From Spirosoma fluviale (lineage in GTDB: Bacteria; Bacteroidota; Bacteroidia; Cytophagales; Spirosomataceae): a DNA stretch of 47,073 bases. The number at the start of each line of letters is the position of its first letter. The first letter of the stretch is position 1. The notes under the pieces are model-generated. The model was not told where the DNA came from, ran no database searches, and saw nothing but the letters and a program-made list of their open reading frames with translations. The stretch spans positions 1 to 47,073 of the forward strand of contig CAMCYZ010000005.1 in assembly GCA_945885545.1 (NCBI GenBank), read 5' to 3'. Positions 1 to 8,144 of this stretch are shown in pieces. The position numbers and the translations under genes were made by a program.

Positions 1-274
1 AAATACTTCCTACGGTCTTTTTTATGAGAAAATTATTAATTCGGTACTAATATTTCTCGAAATTCTTCGGTGATAATTATTTTTTGCTGGAGACATTTCG
101 AATACCTTACCTACATATAGCTAAACCCTCTCTATTATTTTCCAAGAGAAGTAGTCTGCGTAGCTGTAGGTTTTATTTAAATCTAGTTGGCTGAGACTTG
201 TAATTTCCATTTGTTAGAGAATGTTTTGGTCAAACTCTATCCTAATTTAGTGCTTTAGATTTTCAAATTAACAA
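1..274. other. non-coding stretch, nothing recognised
   Basis: AT-rich sequence downstream of tsf with many stops in all frames. I see no RNA gene, no convincing reading frame and no repeat. It ends at the tsf terminator. Confidence 0.5.
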
Positions 275-302
275 AAGACCCCACAAAAAATTGCGGGGTC
301 TT
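275..302 (-). terminator. tsf operon terminator
   Basis: Inverted repeat AAGACCCC (275-282) / GGGGTCTT (295-302), followed on the minus strand by TTTTG. It lies about 40 bp beyond the tsf stop and probably ends the rplM-rpsI-rpsB-tsf transcript. Confidence 0.85.
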
Positions 303-342
303 GAATTATAAAGCTATTGACTATAAGCTAACAGCTAAAAAA

Positions 343-1176
343 TTATCCGATTTGAATTCTTTTGAAAGAAGAGATAGTTAATCCTTTCACAGTTTTTTCA
401 AGCAACTGAGCGATGGTTACCGAACCGTCTTTTACGAATTCTTGGTTAAGCAATGTTTGCTCTTTGTAGAATTTGTTTAATTTACCCAAAGCAATTTTCT
501 CCAACATAGCCTCAGGTTTACCTTCAGCACGTGCTTGCTCTTTACCAATTTCGATTTCTTTTTCTACGATAGTTGGGTCAACACTGTCTTTGTCCAAACC
601 TACTGGTTTCATAGCTACGATTTGCATCGCTACATCTCTACCAAGGTCAGTTACATCAGTACCACTAGTGTTTTCAAAAGATACTATACCAGCAGCTTTT
701 CTGTTGCTATGGATATAGGCAACTACTTGCTCACCTTCTACGTGGTTGTATGCTGCTACTACTATTTTCTCGCCAATTTTACCAATCAATTCAGTGATAT
801 TTTCTTGAACTGATTGTCCGTTTTCCAACGACAAGTTCAACAATGTTTCTGCGTCTTTAGCGTGGTGTTTTACACCCGCTTGAAGAATAGCATTCGCAAG
901 GTTTTTGAAGTCTTCTACGTTCGATACGGGCTCAGTTTCACACGCCAAAGCCAATACTTTAGCACTTTTTCCGCTATCGCTAACATCTACCAAAACGACA
1001 CCTTCTGAAGTTTCGTTATCAGCACGCTTTGCTGCTACTTTTTGTCCAGCTTTACGCAATACTTCCACGGCTTTGTCAAAATCTCCCTCGGCTTCCGTAA
1101 GGGCTTTTTTGCAATCCATCATTCCAGCTCCTGTTAATTGACGCAATTTGTTTACGTCAGCTGCAGTAATATTCAT
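343..1176 (-). CDS. tsf: elongation factor Ts
   Basis: Nucleotide-exchange factor that releases GDP from EF-Tu; cytoplasmic. The N-terminal UBA-like segment is clear (VNKLRQLTGAGMMDCKKAL, about residues 9-27), followed by the EF-Tu-binding core with the conserved TEPVSN-like stretch near residue 80. The 277-residue length is normal for Bacteroidota. The ATG at 1176 begins the standard MNITAADVNKLR start. It is the last gene of a minus-strand ribosomal operon directly behind rpsB, an old and widely conserved pairing. A weak hairpin in the rpsB-tsf gap may set the tsf level. Identification is secure. Confidence 0.97.
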   Translation of the reverse strand: MNITAADVNKLRQLTGAGMMDCKKALTEAEGDFDKAVEVLRKAGQKVAAKRADNETSEGVVLVDVSDSGKSAKVLALACETEPVSNVEDFKNLANAILQAGVKHHAKDAETLLNLSLENGQSVQENITELIGKIGEKIVVAAYNHVEGEQVVAYIHSNRKAAGIVSFENTSGTDVTDLGRDVAMQIVAMKPVGLDKDSVDPTIVEKEIEIGKEQARAEGKPEAMLEKIALGKLNKFYKEQTLLNQEFVKDGSVTIAQLLEKTVKGLTISSFKRIQIG

Positions 1177-1227
1177 TTTATATTATTTTTATGTAAATAA
1201 ACTTTTTAGTCTTTTTTTAAAACGAAC

Positions 1228-1250
1228 AGCCCAAAGCAATGCTTCGGGCT
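1228..1250 (-). terminator. hairpin between rpsB and tsf, possible attenuator
   Basis: Stem AGCCC-AAGC / GCTT-GGGCT with single-base interruptions. On the minus strand the U-rich run follows only after a gap (GTTCGTTTT), so it is probably a leaky terminator or a processing/stability hairpin rather than a full stop. Confidence 0.5.
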
Positions 1251-1281
1251 ATTCTATTATCTTGTCGAAGCGTTCGGTATA

Positions 1282-2208
1282 TTATGCCGCAGGTTCTTCT
1301 TCGCTTGGTGCAGCAGCGTCTACTTCTGCCGAAACTTCAGCTACTGGAGCCGCTTCTTCAACTACTGGATTCGCCTCTTCAGCAACCTCAGATGTTTTTA
1401 CTCTTTTTCTTTTGCCTTCAGCTGACTCATCATCTCCTCTTGAAACAACTTCTCTGGCTGTATCAACTGCTCTTTTAGCATCTTCTTCTTCTTGCAAAGC
1501 AGCAGATTCTTTGTCAGTTTTTCTCTCAAGGATACCTTCTTCTATGGCTTTACCAATAGCAAGGGTAATCAATGAAATAGATTTATAAGCATCATCATTC
1601 GAAGGAATAGCGAAATCTACAATTTCAGGGTTTGAGTTAGTATCGCACATGGCTACCACGGGAATACCCAATCTCTTGGCTTCAGCTATAGCAAGGTGCT
1701 CTCTTTTGATATCAACTACGAACAATGCCGCTGGAAGTCTTGAAAGGTCAGCAACGCCACCTAACAATTTCTCCAATTTAGCTTGCTCACGACCCAACAT
1801 CAATTTCTCTCTTTTTGCTATATTTTTAGCTGTTGTTTCGTCTGAAAGCATTTTATCGATGTTAGTCATTTTCTTCAACGACTTTTTGATGGTCGAAAAG
1901 TTAGTCAACATACCACCTAACCATCTTTCAGTAACGAAAGGCATTTTCAGGCGTTTTGCTTCTTCAGAAACGATTTCTTGAGCTTGTTTTTTCGTAGCAA
2001 CAAACATGATTTTACGTCCTGAACGAACTACGCTTTTTACAAAAGCTTGAGCAGCTGCAAGGTTTTCAAGAGAGTGATTCAAATCAATGATGTGAATCCC
2101 GTTTTTTTCCATAAAAATATATGGAGCCATTCTTGGATCCCACTTACGAGTAAGGTGACCAAAATGTACGCCTGCATCTAACAGGTCTTTGTATTGAATT
2201 TGTGCCAT
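1282..2208 (-). CDS. rpsB: 30S ribosomal protein S2
   Basis: Small-subunit protein needed for S1 binding to the 30S head region. The conserved start MAQIQYKDLLDAGVHFGHLT and the central KWDPRMAPYIF, ATKKQAQ, RWLGGMLTNF and PVVAMCDTNSNPE blocks are all present. At 308 residues it is longer than the roughly 240 of E. coli S2. The extra 60-70 residues form an acidic, Ala/Glu/Val-rich low-complexity tail (after about residue 245) ending EEEPAA, a tail seen in some Bacteroidota S2 proteins. It is third in the rplM-rpsI-rpsB-tsf operon, and its upstream gap contains a hairpin that could be regulatory. Confidence 0.97.
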   Translation of the reverse strand: MAQIQYKDLLDAGVHFGHLTRKWDPRMAPYIFMEKNGIHIIDLNHSLENLAAAQAFVKSVVRSGRKIMFVATKKQAQEIVSEEAKRLKMPFVTERWLGGMLTNFSTIKKSLKKMTNIDKMLSDETTAKNIAKREKLMLGREQAKLEKLLGGVADLSRLPAALFVVDIKREHLAIAEAKRLGIPVVAMCDTNSNPEIVDFAIPSNDDAYKSISLITLAIGKAIEEGILERKTDKESAALQEEEDAKRAVDTAREVVSRGDDESAEGKRKRVKTSEVAEEANPVVEEAAPVAEVSAEVDAAAPSEEEPAA

Positions 2209-2252
2209 TTCTTTTGTTTAAAAATGTTTTGAAAAAAATTGAATTTGCAGCA

Positions 2253-2278
2253 CAGTACATCGGGCACGATAAGCACTG
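2253..2278 (-). promoter_or_regulatory. hairpin in the rpsB 5' leader
   Basis: On the minus strand CAGT...ACTG encloses ATCG/CGAT around a TGCC loop, 45-70 nt before the rpsB start. It sits in a 175-nt rpsI-rpsB gap that is long for a ribosomal operon. A role as S2-responsive leader or operator is an inference from position and structure only. Confidence 0.4.
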
Positions 2279-2383
2279 TCTGGACGAGAATAATTTGTTA
2301 ATTTGTTAATTCGATAATTAGTCAATGACATTCTAAAATTAATTAGCACATTAACACATTGCCAAACTAACAAATTATAAATA

Positions 2384-2770
2384 TTAACGTTTCGAGAACT
2401 GGAATCTCTTACGAGCTTTACGACGTCCGTATTTCTTACGCTCAACCATACGTGAGTCTCTTGTAAGGAATCCTTCTTTCTTGAGCGGAGGCCTATTCTC
2501 AGTGTCGGCTTCGCATAATGCACGAGCAATAGCCATTCTGATAGCTTCTGCTTGTCCGGCGATACCACCACCTCTTACGTTAACTTTAAGATCATATTTT
2601 CCTGTAGCGTTAACTACACCAAAAGGTTGGTTCAAAATAATTTGAAGAACCTCTGTTGGGAAATAATTTGCCATCTCACGACCATTAATGGTCACTCCAC
2701 CTGTACCAGGTTTCATATAGATACGGGCAACTGCTGTTTTTCTTCTACCAACGGTATTGATTACCTGCAT
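2384..2770 (-). CDS. rpsI: 30S ribosomal protein S9
   Basis: Small-subunit protein whose basic C-terminal tail reaches the P-site tRNA. The family pattern is complete: [18 protein letters not shown] near the N terminus, the [19 protein letters not shown] block (about residues 68-86), and the terminal [18 protein letters not shown]. Its 128 residues are standard. It follows rplM by 23 bp, the universal L13-S9 couple, and both are transcribed from the promoter upstream of rplM. Secure. Confidence 0.97.
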   Translation of the reverse strand: MQVINTVGRRKTAVARIYMKPGTGGVTINGREMANYFPTEVLQIILNQPFGVVNATGKYDLKVNVRGGGIAGQAEAIRMAIARALCEADTENRPPLKKEGFLTRDSRMVERKKYGRRKARKRFQFSKR

Positions 2771-2793
2771 TTTATTTTAAGTTTTTTTCGTTC

Positions 2794-3243
2794 TTAATTA
2801 TTAATTTCGATGGTTGTAGGCGTTTGTGCCTGATGCGGATGCTCAGCTCCTTCGTATACATATAGATTTGTATACAATTTGCTTCCTAAACGATTCTTTG
2901 GCAACATACCCTTGATGGCCATTTCTACTACTTTTCTACCATCTTTAGCCATTAGCTCTCTTGGAGTAGCAAAACGTTGTCCACCTGGGTGGCCTGTATG
3001 ACGAGTATAGACTTTATCAGTCATTTTCTTGCCTGTCAAACGAATTTTCTCTGCATTAATCACTATCACGTTGTCTCCACAGTCAACATGAGGTGTAAAC
3101 GAAGGCTTATTTTTGCCTCTTAAAATATTTACAATCTGACTAGAAAGACGACCCAATATTTGATTGCTGGCGTCTATCACAACCCATTTTTTTTCTACTG
3201 TTTGGCGATTAGCCGACACAGTTCTATAACTTAATTGATCCAC
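2794..3243 (-). CDS. rplM: 50S ribosomal protein L13
   Basis: Early-assembly large-subunit protein. The Bacteroidota-type N terminus (LSYRTVSANRQTVEKKW) leads into VVIDASNQILGRLSS, and the GDNVIVINAEKIRLTGKK and YTRHTGHPGG blocks are present. The start codon is GTG at 3243; no ATG lies nearby in frame and the protein aligns from this point. It is the first gene of the ribosomal operon, behind a leader of roughly 200 nt with several hairpins, which suggests feedback control by L13. Confidence 0.96.
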   Translation of the reverse strand: MDQLSYRTVSANRQTVEKKWVVIDASNQILGRLSSQIVNILRGKNKPSFTPHVDCGDNVIVINAEKIRLTGKKMTDKVYTRHTGHPGGQRFATPRELMAKDGRKVVEMAIKGMLPKNRLGSKLYTNLYVYEGAEHPHQAQTPTTIEINN

Positions 3244-3451
3244 GAGTACTAATTTTTAACGTTAATTAATCAATTTATGAATTCAAAAAGAGGACCTTCC
3301 CCAATCAGTTTGCTCTGTTTCAATTCAAATCTTTTTCTAATTATAAGATGCTAATTTTAAGCACTTAAAGCAGGTCGGAACTCCTACTTTTCATATAATT
3401 GATTTGGCCTTACGAGAGCGGGCAGCACCCACAAGGCGGTATTTGGGGCTG
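3244..3451 (-). promoter_or_regulatory. structured 5' leader of the rplM operon
   Basis: Between the promoter and the GTG of rplM lie about 200 nt that fold well on the minus strand. At the 5' end, 3407-3437 gives GCCTT...AAGGC enclosing GTGGG/CCCGC. Then 3370-3387 gives GTAGG...CCTGC, and an AAG-TGCT/AGCA-CTT hairpin follows. L13-operon leaders acting as ribosomal-protein autoregulatory sites have been described in Bacteroidota; whether this belongs to that class is inference. Confidence 0.5.
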
Positions 3452-3482
3452 CAAAGTTAACAAAAAATATTTATTAACCAAA
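3452..3482 (-). promoter_or_regulatory. promoter of the rplM operon
   Basis: Read on the minus strand: TTTG (3479-3482), 19 nt, then TAACTTTG (3452-3459), a full match to the Bacteroidota TTTG / TAnnTTTG arrangement. Confidence 0.75.
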
Positions 3483-3484
3483 AC

Positions 3485-4282
3485 TTGTTGCTGATTTAGT
3501 GGAGATTATGTACTTTTTCAAAGAATATGCAAGACTTAGAAATTGATTTGAGCTTAAGAAGTTTTTTAGGGCGTTTTGAATTTGACAAATATTTTTTTTA
3601 AATGTTGCCAAACTTGGGCTTTAATTTGGAAGTTAAGTTTTCATTTTTACCAATATGATGCCTCGATGAGGCTTAAATCCATCTCTCAAAATGTTGAAAA
3701 TTAAAAACCCTAAAGTTAAAGCCCAGAGGATTGATATTTTGGTTAAAAAAAATTAAAGCGGCATGGCTATAAGCCCCATCGGGGTGACATTATTTTATTC
3801 CAATTATTCACAAAAAATCTCGAGGAAAAGTAAAAGTCAATTTGAAATGCCAAAGTCAGTTTAACGATAATCTTTTCGGTAACTAAAATTTCGGGGTTAA
3901 AAACAGTTTTATTTTACACTTTGTGTGCCTTGCAAGGCGGCACTAGGCGTGCCCACTTCTTTTTGCGAGTCGTTGCACCGCCGAGTTGTCGGCCCTTTGA
4001 AAAAAAGCCCAAAGGTCGGTCCCAAACAAAAAAACACTTTTTTTTGCTCCAACCGTGGTTCGAAATAATCCTGACTAGCCGTCCGCCTCTAATTTTGCTA
4101 GCAACGTTTTGGGCTACCAGAAATCCTTTGAAAGCGAAATTTTACAACGGATTGCAAAGGAAATATTAGGAACAATAAGTATTTATTTAAAAATTGCTAA
4201 AGTGCTGTTGTTTAGTATTTTAAAATTTAGAAAACATTCTAAATGATTGAATTTTAGTATTTACGCCGAAACTTCAGTCCTA
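3485..4282. other. non-coding region with small palindromes and a GC-richer patch
   Basis: About 800 bp without a believable gene. It holds two short perfect hairpins of similar build, GCCTC-GAT-GAGGC (3660-3672) and CCCC-ATC-GGGG (3774-3784), which resemble degenerate REP-like units. A GC-richer patch follows at about 3920-4155; its open frames have biased composition (runs of Phe, Lys, Pro, Arg) and look non-coding. This could be remnants of dispersed repeats. Confidence 0.4.
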
Positions 4283-5440
4283 TTACTCACCCTCGGTGAG
4301 TTGTTTCATCAATACCACCAAGTCTTTGTCATTGACTTCTTTGATTTTGTCGGCTAGGTCAAGAAACCGGTCGTAGGTTTCATCAATCTTGTCTTTTCCC
4401 ACATTAAATCCTAGCAATGAAAGACGGTGTTTTAAGGCATGACGACCACTACGTGCTGTTAAAACGATATCAGATTTGTTAATGCCCACTTCTTGGGGCG
4501 TCATAATTTCGTAGGTTTGCGAATGCTTCAAGAAACCATCTTGGTGTATGCCCGATGAATGTGCAAATGCATTACGACCAACGATTGCCTTGTTTGCTTG
4601 TACGGGCATTCTCATGGTTTTAGATACCAACTGACTCAGTGGATAGAGCATTTCCGTATTAATGTTAGTATGTAAGCCCAAGTCTTTGTGTACTTTCAAA
4701 GTCATCACTATTTCTTCTAATGAAGTATTTCCGGCTCTTTCTCCAATACCGTTCATAGTTACCTCTACTTGTCTTGCTCCAGCCCTTATTCCTGCTATGG
4801 TATTTGCCGTGGCCATGCCCAAGTCGTTATGGCAGTGCATAGAAAGGATGGCTTTGTCCACATTTGGTACATTATTCATCAAATAATCTACGCGATCATA
4901 CATTTGATGCGGCAACAAATATCCTGTGGTATCTGGAAGGTTCACAACCGTCGCTCCAGCTTTTATAACAGCTTCCGTAAGTCTTGCCAAAAACTCCAGA
5001 TCTGCCCTGCCAGCATCTTCAGCATAAAATTCTACGTCTTCTACAAAACTCTTGGCATATTTTACTGCATCTACTCCTCTTTGTAGAATTTCGTCACGAT
5101 TGCTATTAAACTTGTGCAAAATATGAATGTCCGAGGCACCTATTCCTGTATGAATTCTTGGCTTACGAGCCGACTTCAGTGCCTCTGCAGCCACTTCTAT
5201 GTCCTTTTTAACCGAGCGGGTCAATCCACAGACAGTTGCATTTTGCACTACCCTGGCTATGCCCTCAACAGACTTAAAATCCCCAGGGCTAGAGATGGGA
5301 AATCCCGCCTCGATAATATCCACTCCTAGTTTGTCGAGTTCCTGGGCTATCATTAGCTTCTCGTCAAGGTTTAGCTGGCATCCTGGCACTTGTTCGCCAT
5401 CACGTAGTGTGGTATCGAAAACGTAGATTTTCTCGCTCAT
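4283..5440 (-). CDS. leuA: 2-isopropylmalate synthase, short form without regulatory domain
   Basis: Condenses acetyl-CoA with 2-oxoisovalerate in the first committed step of leucine synthesis. The DRE-TIM barrel is complete: [10 protein letters not shown] (residues 8-17), metal ligands H202 and H204 in HCHNDLG, and N238 in GERAGNTS. The closing subdomain has HSSGIHQDG. At 385 residues it ends before the usual C-terminal allosteric domain of about 120 residues, so leucine feedback may be absent or act differently. A related acyltransferase (citramalate or homocitrate synthase) is possible but less likely. No other leu genes are adjacent; it is divergent from pyk. Confidence 0.85.
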   Translation of the reverse strand: MSEKIYVFDTTLRDGEQVPGCQLNLDEKLMIAQELDKLGVDIIEAGFPISSPGDFKSVEGIARVVQNATVCGLTRSVKKDIEVAAEALKSARKPRIHTGIGASDIHILHKFNSNRDEILQRGVDAVKYAKSFVEDVEFYAEDAGRADLEFLARLTEAVIKAGATVVNLPDTTGYLLPHQMYDRVDYLMNNVPNVDKAILSMHCHNDLGMATANTIAGIRAGARQVEVTMNGIGERAGNTSLEEIVMTLKVHKDLGLHTNINTEMLYPLSQLVSKTMRMPVQANKAIVGRNAFAHSSGIHQDGFLKHSQTYEIMTPQEVGINKSDIVLTARSGRHALKHRLSLLGFNVGKDKIDETYDRFLDLADKIKEVNDKDLVVLMKQLTEGE

Positions 5441-5476
5441 AGTTTTATTATTTTAATACTTCTTCAGAATAGAGTA

Positions 5477-5484
5477 CAAAATTA
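5477..5484 (-). promoter_or_regulatory. candidate -7 element for leuA
   Basis: TAATTTTG on the minus strand matches TAnnTTTG, 37 nt before the leuA start. A properly spaced TTG was not found, so support is limited. Confidence 0.35.
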
Positions 5485-5600
5485 ATCAAAATAGACACGT
5501 AGAAATATTTTGTAGGGCTGTTCTGATTAAAATAGGAATAAAATGCTATCCAAATCCTAACAAACTGAAATTTTATTCTGTAAGTCTAAACTAATATTTT

Positions 5601-5608
5601 TAATTTTG
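5601..5608 (+). promoter_or_regulatory. candidate -7 element for pyk
   Basis: TAATTTTG matches TAnnTTTG. The expected transcript would start near 5613 and carry a leader of about 75 nt to the ATG at 5691. The upstream -33 element is weak. Confidence 0.45.
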
Positions 5609-5690
5609 CGGTTGAAATATCGAAATGTGGCGAATACCGAAGCTTTTGGCTAAAAAAGCATTGAATTCTCCAAAATTATTAATCTATTAT

Positions 5691-7145
5691 ATGAATAAAA
5701 GAACAAAAATTGTAGCAACAGTAGGTCCAGCTTCTGAATCTGAAGAAATGTTGGTCGCTTTGGCTCAGGCGGGTGTAAATGTATTTCGATTGAATTTTTC
5801 GCATGGCACGCATGAGGATCATAAACTTAGGATAGAAAAAATTAGAAAAATAAATACTGAATACGGATTCAATTGTGCCATTTTGCAGGATTTGCAAGGG
5901 CCAAAAATCCGTGTTGGAGAAATGGTAGGTGGCAACACTGGCGTAGAATTAATTGCTGGTAATCAATTCGTTTTTACAAATGAAGATATTGTTGGAAATG
6001 CAGAAAGAGCGAGCACACCCTACAAAGGTATGTTTCAAGACGTTAGTCTAGGTGACAGAATATTGATGGACGATGGCAAATTAGAGGTAAAAGTTGTTAG
6101 CGTGGATAAACAAAAACAGGAGGTTACCACTGACATAGTTTATGGAGGTCTTTTGAAACAAAAGAAAGGGGTCAATTTGCCTAATACCAATATTTCGCAA
6201 CCATCAGTGACAGACAAAGACTGGGCGGATTTAGATTTTGGCCTAGCAAATGATGTAGATTGGATTGCTCTTTCATTTGTAAGAACTGCCAAAGAGATTT
6301 TGGACATTAAAGAATACATCAAATCTAAAGGGTCTTCTGCCAAAGTGATAGCCAAGGTTGAAAAGCCTGAGGCCATAACCAACATGGACGAGATCATAGA
6401 AGCTACTGACGCCGTTATGGTAGCCAGGGGTGACTTGGGTGTAGAAATGCCAGCCGAAGAGGTGCCGATAATTCAGAAAATACTGATACACAAATGCCAT
6501 TTGGCGGCTAAGCCTGTAATAGTGGCTACTCAGATGCTCGAAAGTATGATAGACAGCCCAAGCCCTACAAGAGCAGAAGTTGGTGACGTTGCCAATGCTG
6601 TATTGGACGGAGCGGATGCCGTTATGCTAAGTGCAGAAAGTGCATCTGGTAAATATCCTTTGCTTTCAGTGGAGACGATGTCTAAAACTATTGCTCATGT
6701 GGAGAAATTTGGTGATGCGTCAAGATTGTACTTCCGCCATCATACAAGAGTTACTGAAGCAGACTACGTTTCAAATGATAAAGACAACGATACTGTAATC
6801 ATGATGGGTTGTAGAATGGCTCGTGACTTAGATGTTAAAGCCTTAATCGGAATCACGTCTTCAGGCTATACGGCAGTGAGGCTTTCACATCACAGACCGA
6901 AGTCAAACATTTATATCTTTACATCAAATACAAAACTAATGACTCAGTTGAGCTTGTATTGGGGTGTTGAGGTTATTGCTTTGGAAAAAATAAAATATGC
7001 CAACTCAGGGGCTATGTTAGAGGAAGCGAACAAGTATTTGGTAACCAAAGGTTTATTGCAGACTGGCGATAAATATATCAATACCATGAGTTTCCCACTT
7101 ACCGAAAACAATAGAACCAATACCGTTAGGTTGAGTGTAGTATAA
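5691..7145 (+). CDS. pyk: pyruvate kinase
   Basis: Final ATP-forming step of glycolysis, phosphoenolpyruvate to pyruvate. The start at 5691 is chosen because family members begin MNKRTKIVATVGPAS; the frame opens upstream to 5625, but those 22 residues have no family counterpart. The active-site loop LQGPKIRVGE (about residues 67-76), the metal/phosphate block MVARGDLGVEMP (about 243-254) and the ATQMLESM helix are intact. The length of 484 residues is normal. It is monocistronic, with a hairpin and U tract just downstream. Confidence 0.95.
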   Translation: MNKRTKIVATVGPASESEEMLVALAQAGVNVFRLNFSHGTHEDHKLRIEKIRKINTEYGFNCAILQDLQGPKIRVGEMVGGNTGVELIAGNQFVFTNEDIVGNAERASTPYKGMFQDVSLGDRILMDDGKLEVKVVSVDKQKQEVTTDIVYGGLLKQKKGVNLPNTNISQPSVTDKDWADLDFGLANDVDWIALSFVRTAKEILDIKEYIKSKGSSAKVIAKVEKPEAITNMDEIIEATDAVMVARGDLGVEMPAEEVPIIQKILIHKCHLAAKPVIVATQMLESMIDSPSPTRAEVGDVANAVLDGADAVMLSAESASGKYPLLSVETMSKTIAHVEKFGDASRLYFRHHTRVTEADYVSNDKDNDTVIMMGCRMARDLDVKALIGITSSGYTAVRLSHHRPKSNIYIFTSNTKLMTQLSLYWGVEVIALEKIKYANSGAMLEEANKYLVTKGLLQTGDKYINTMSFPLTENNRTNTVRLSVV

Positions 7146-7168
7146 GGAGTTGTAAATTTTTATATCAT

Positions 7169-7207
7169 AAAATCCCTTTTTCATTTCATTTGAATTGGGG
7201 ATTTTTT
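7169..7207 (+). terminator. pyk terminator
   Basis: AAAATCCC (7169-7176) pairs with GGGATTTT (7198-7205), with an inner TTCA/TGAA stem, followed by T residues. It lies 24 bp after the pyk stop. Confidence 0.6.
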
Positions 7208-7698
7208 GTAGGGTAAGTTCCAAAATATTCTAAATGTAGTTTTTTGTCAATGTTTTATGTGTTTTTGTTGATATTTTCTAGCAAAAAATGAATTCAAAAA
7301 AGTAAACTCGTTTTCCAAAAAACCATATAATATTGGAACATTAGTAGCTGAATAGTTAGAAAGAGAGATTTTTAGTCTTCAGAGACTGTAATTCCAATAA
7401 TTTCAGTTTTGCTTGATGCGGGTGCTGTGTTTGGCTCGAAGTTTGAAGCCAATTTATCACGGTTAGGTTTTTTTTAGGGGATTAGGCGAATACACTTTTG
7501 GGTTCAGAAATTAAACCTACCGCTGGATTGGAATTAAGGATCAATTTATTTTTGGAATAATTTGGCATCGGTAAAGGTTGTGTGTTTTTTTCACAATTAA
7601 TGAAAGTAACATTTGCCCTGATTATCAGTAAATAATCATGTGTAATTGTGATTCAGTAGGAAAATGTTGAAATTTTATTGAGAAATTTTCTGAGAAAG
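7208..7698. other. non-coding region before the tRNA cluster
   Basis: No gene recognised. A 31-codon open stretch around 7380-7475 has protein-like composition but no start and no recognisable family; it may be decay of an old gene. A 7-bp palindrome TGATTAT/ATAATCA (7619-7638) precedes the tRNA promoter. Confidence 0.4.
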
Positions 7699-7699
7699 T

Positions 7700-7730
7700 T
7701 TTGTCAATATAAAAAAAGATTCTACTTTTG
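7700..7730 (+). promoter_or_regulatory. promoter of tRNA-Tyr/Gly/Thr-tuf
   Basis: TTTG (7700-7703), 19 nt, then TACTTTTG (7723-7730): both elements and the spacing match the Bacteroidota consensus. It is 40 bp upstream of tRNA-Tyr. Confidence 0.8.
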
Positions 7731-7769
7731 CATCTCCTTTCGAAAAGGGTGTGTTCTTTGAGATTATTT

Positions 7770-7855
7770 GGGGGTGTACCAGAGTGGCCAAATGGGGCAG
7801 ACTGTAAATCTGCTAGCTTACGCTTACGGTGGTTCGAATCCATCCGCCCCCACCA
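7770..7855 (+). tRNA. tRNA-Tyr (GTA)
   Basis: Acceptor GGGGGTG pairs with CGCCCCC (one G-T pair). Anticodon stem GCAGA/TCTGC carries loop CTGTAAA, anticodon GTA at 7804-7806. A long class II variable arm (TAGCTTACGCTTA region) is present, as expected for bacterial tRNA-Tyr. The 3' CCA is encoded. Confidence 0.96.
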
Positions 7856-7871
7856 TTTAAAAGTGTTAAAA

Positions 7872-7944
7872 GCGGGAGTAGCTCATTTGGTAGAGCGATA
7901 GCCTTCCAAGCTATAGGTGGCCGGTTCGAGCCCGGTCTCCCGCT
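7872..7944 (+). tRNA. tRNA-Gly (TCC)
   Basis: Acceptor GCGGGAG/CTCCCGC, anticodon stem ATAGC/GCTAT with loop CTTCCAA giving TCC, T loop TTCGAGC. CCA is not encoded. It lies 16 bp after tRNA-Tyr in the same transcript. Confidence 0.96.
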
Positions 7945-7957
7945 CTGATTCCATAAA

Positions 7958-8029
<72 letters not shown>

Positions 8030-8144
8030 CTATACTGAATTTGGGCGTAATTTTCGAATGGAATTAAGTTTCGAGTAATTAGACAATCTGATTGCTCTTT
8101 TTTAGTAAAAACAATTTTGAACAACATAAATTTTATCAAATAAA

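Noticed and set aside
473-1141. Plus-strand open frames over tsf
   Set aside because: They are antisense to a well-defined tsf gene and have no family features.
2218-2571. 117-codon minus-strand frame overlapping rpsI
   Set aside because: It overlaps rpsI in another frame over much of its length; composition is not protein-like and rpsI is certain.
3921-4169. 82-codon plus-strand frame
   Set aside because: Composition is biased to Phe, Lys, Arg and Pro from homopolymer runs, there is no upstream promoter, and no family is recognised; treated as non-coding or repeat.
7380-7475. 31-codon open stretch with protein-like composition
   Set aside because: No start codon, short, no recognised family; could be decay or chance.
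7625-7843. 72-codon minus-strand frame
   Set aside because: It runs antisense through tRNA-Tyr and its promoter.
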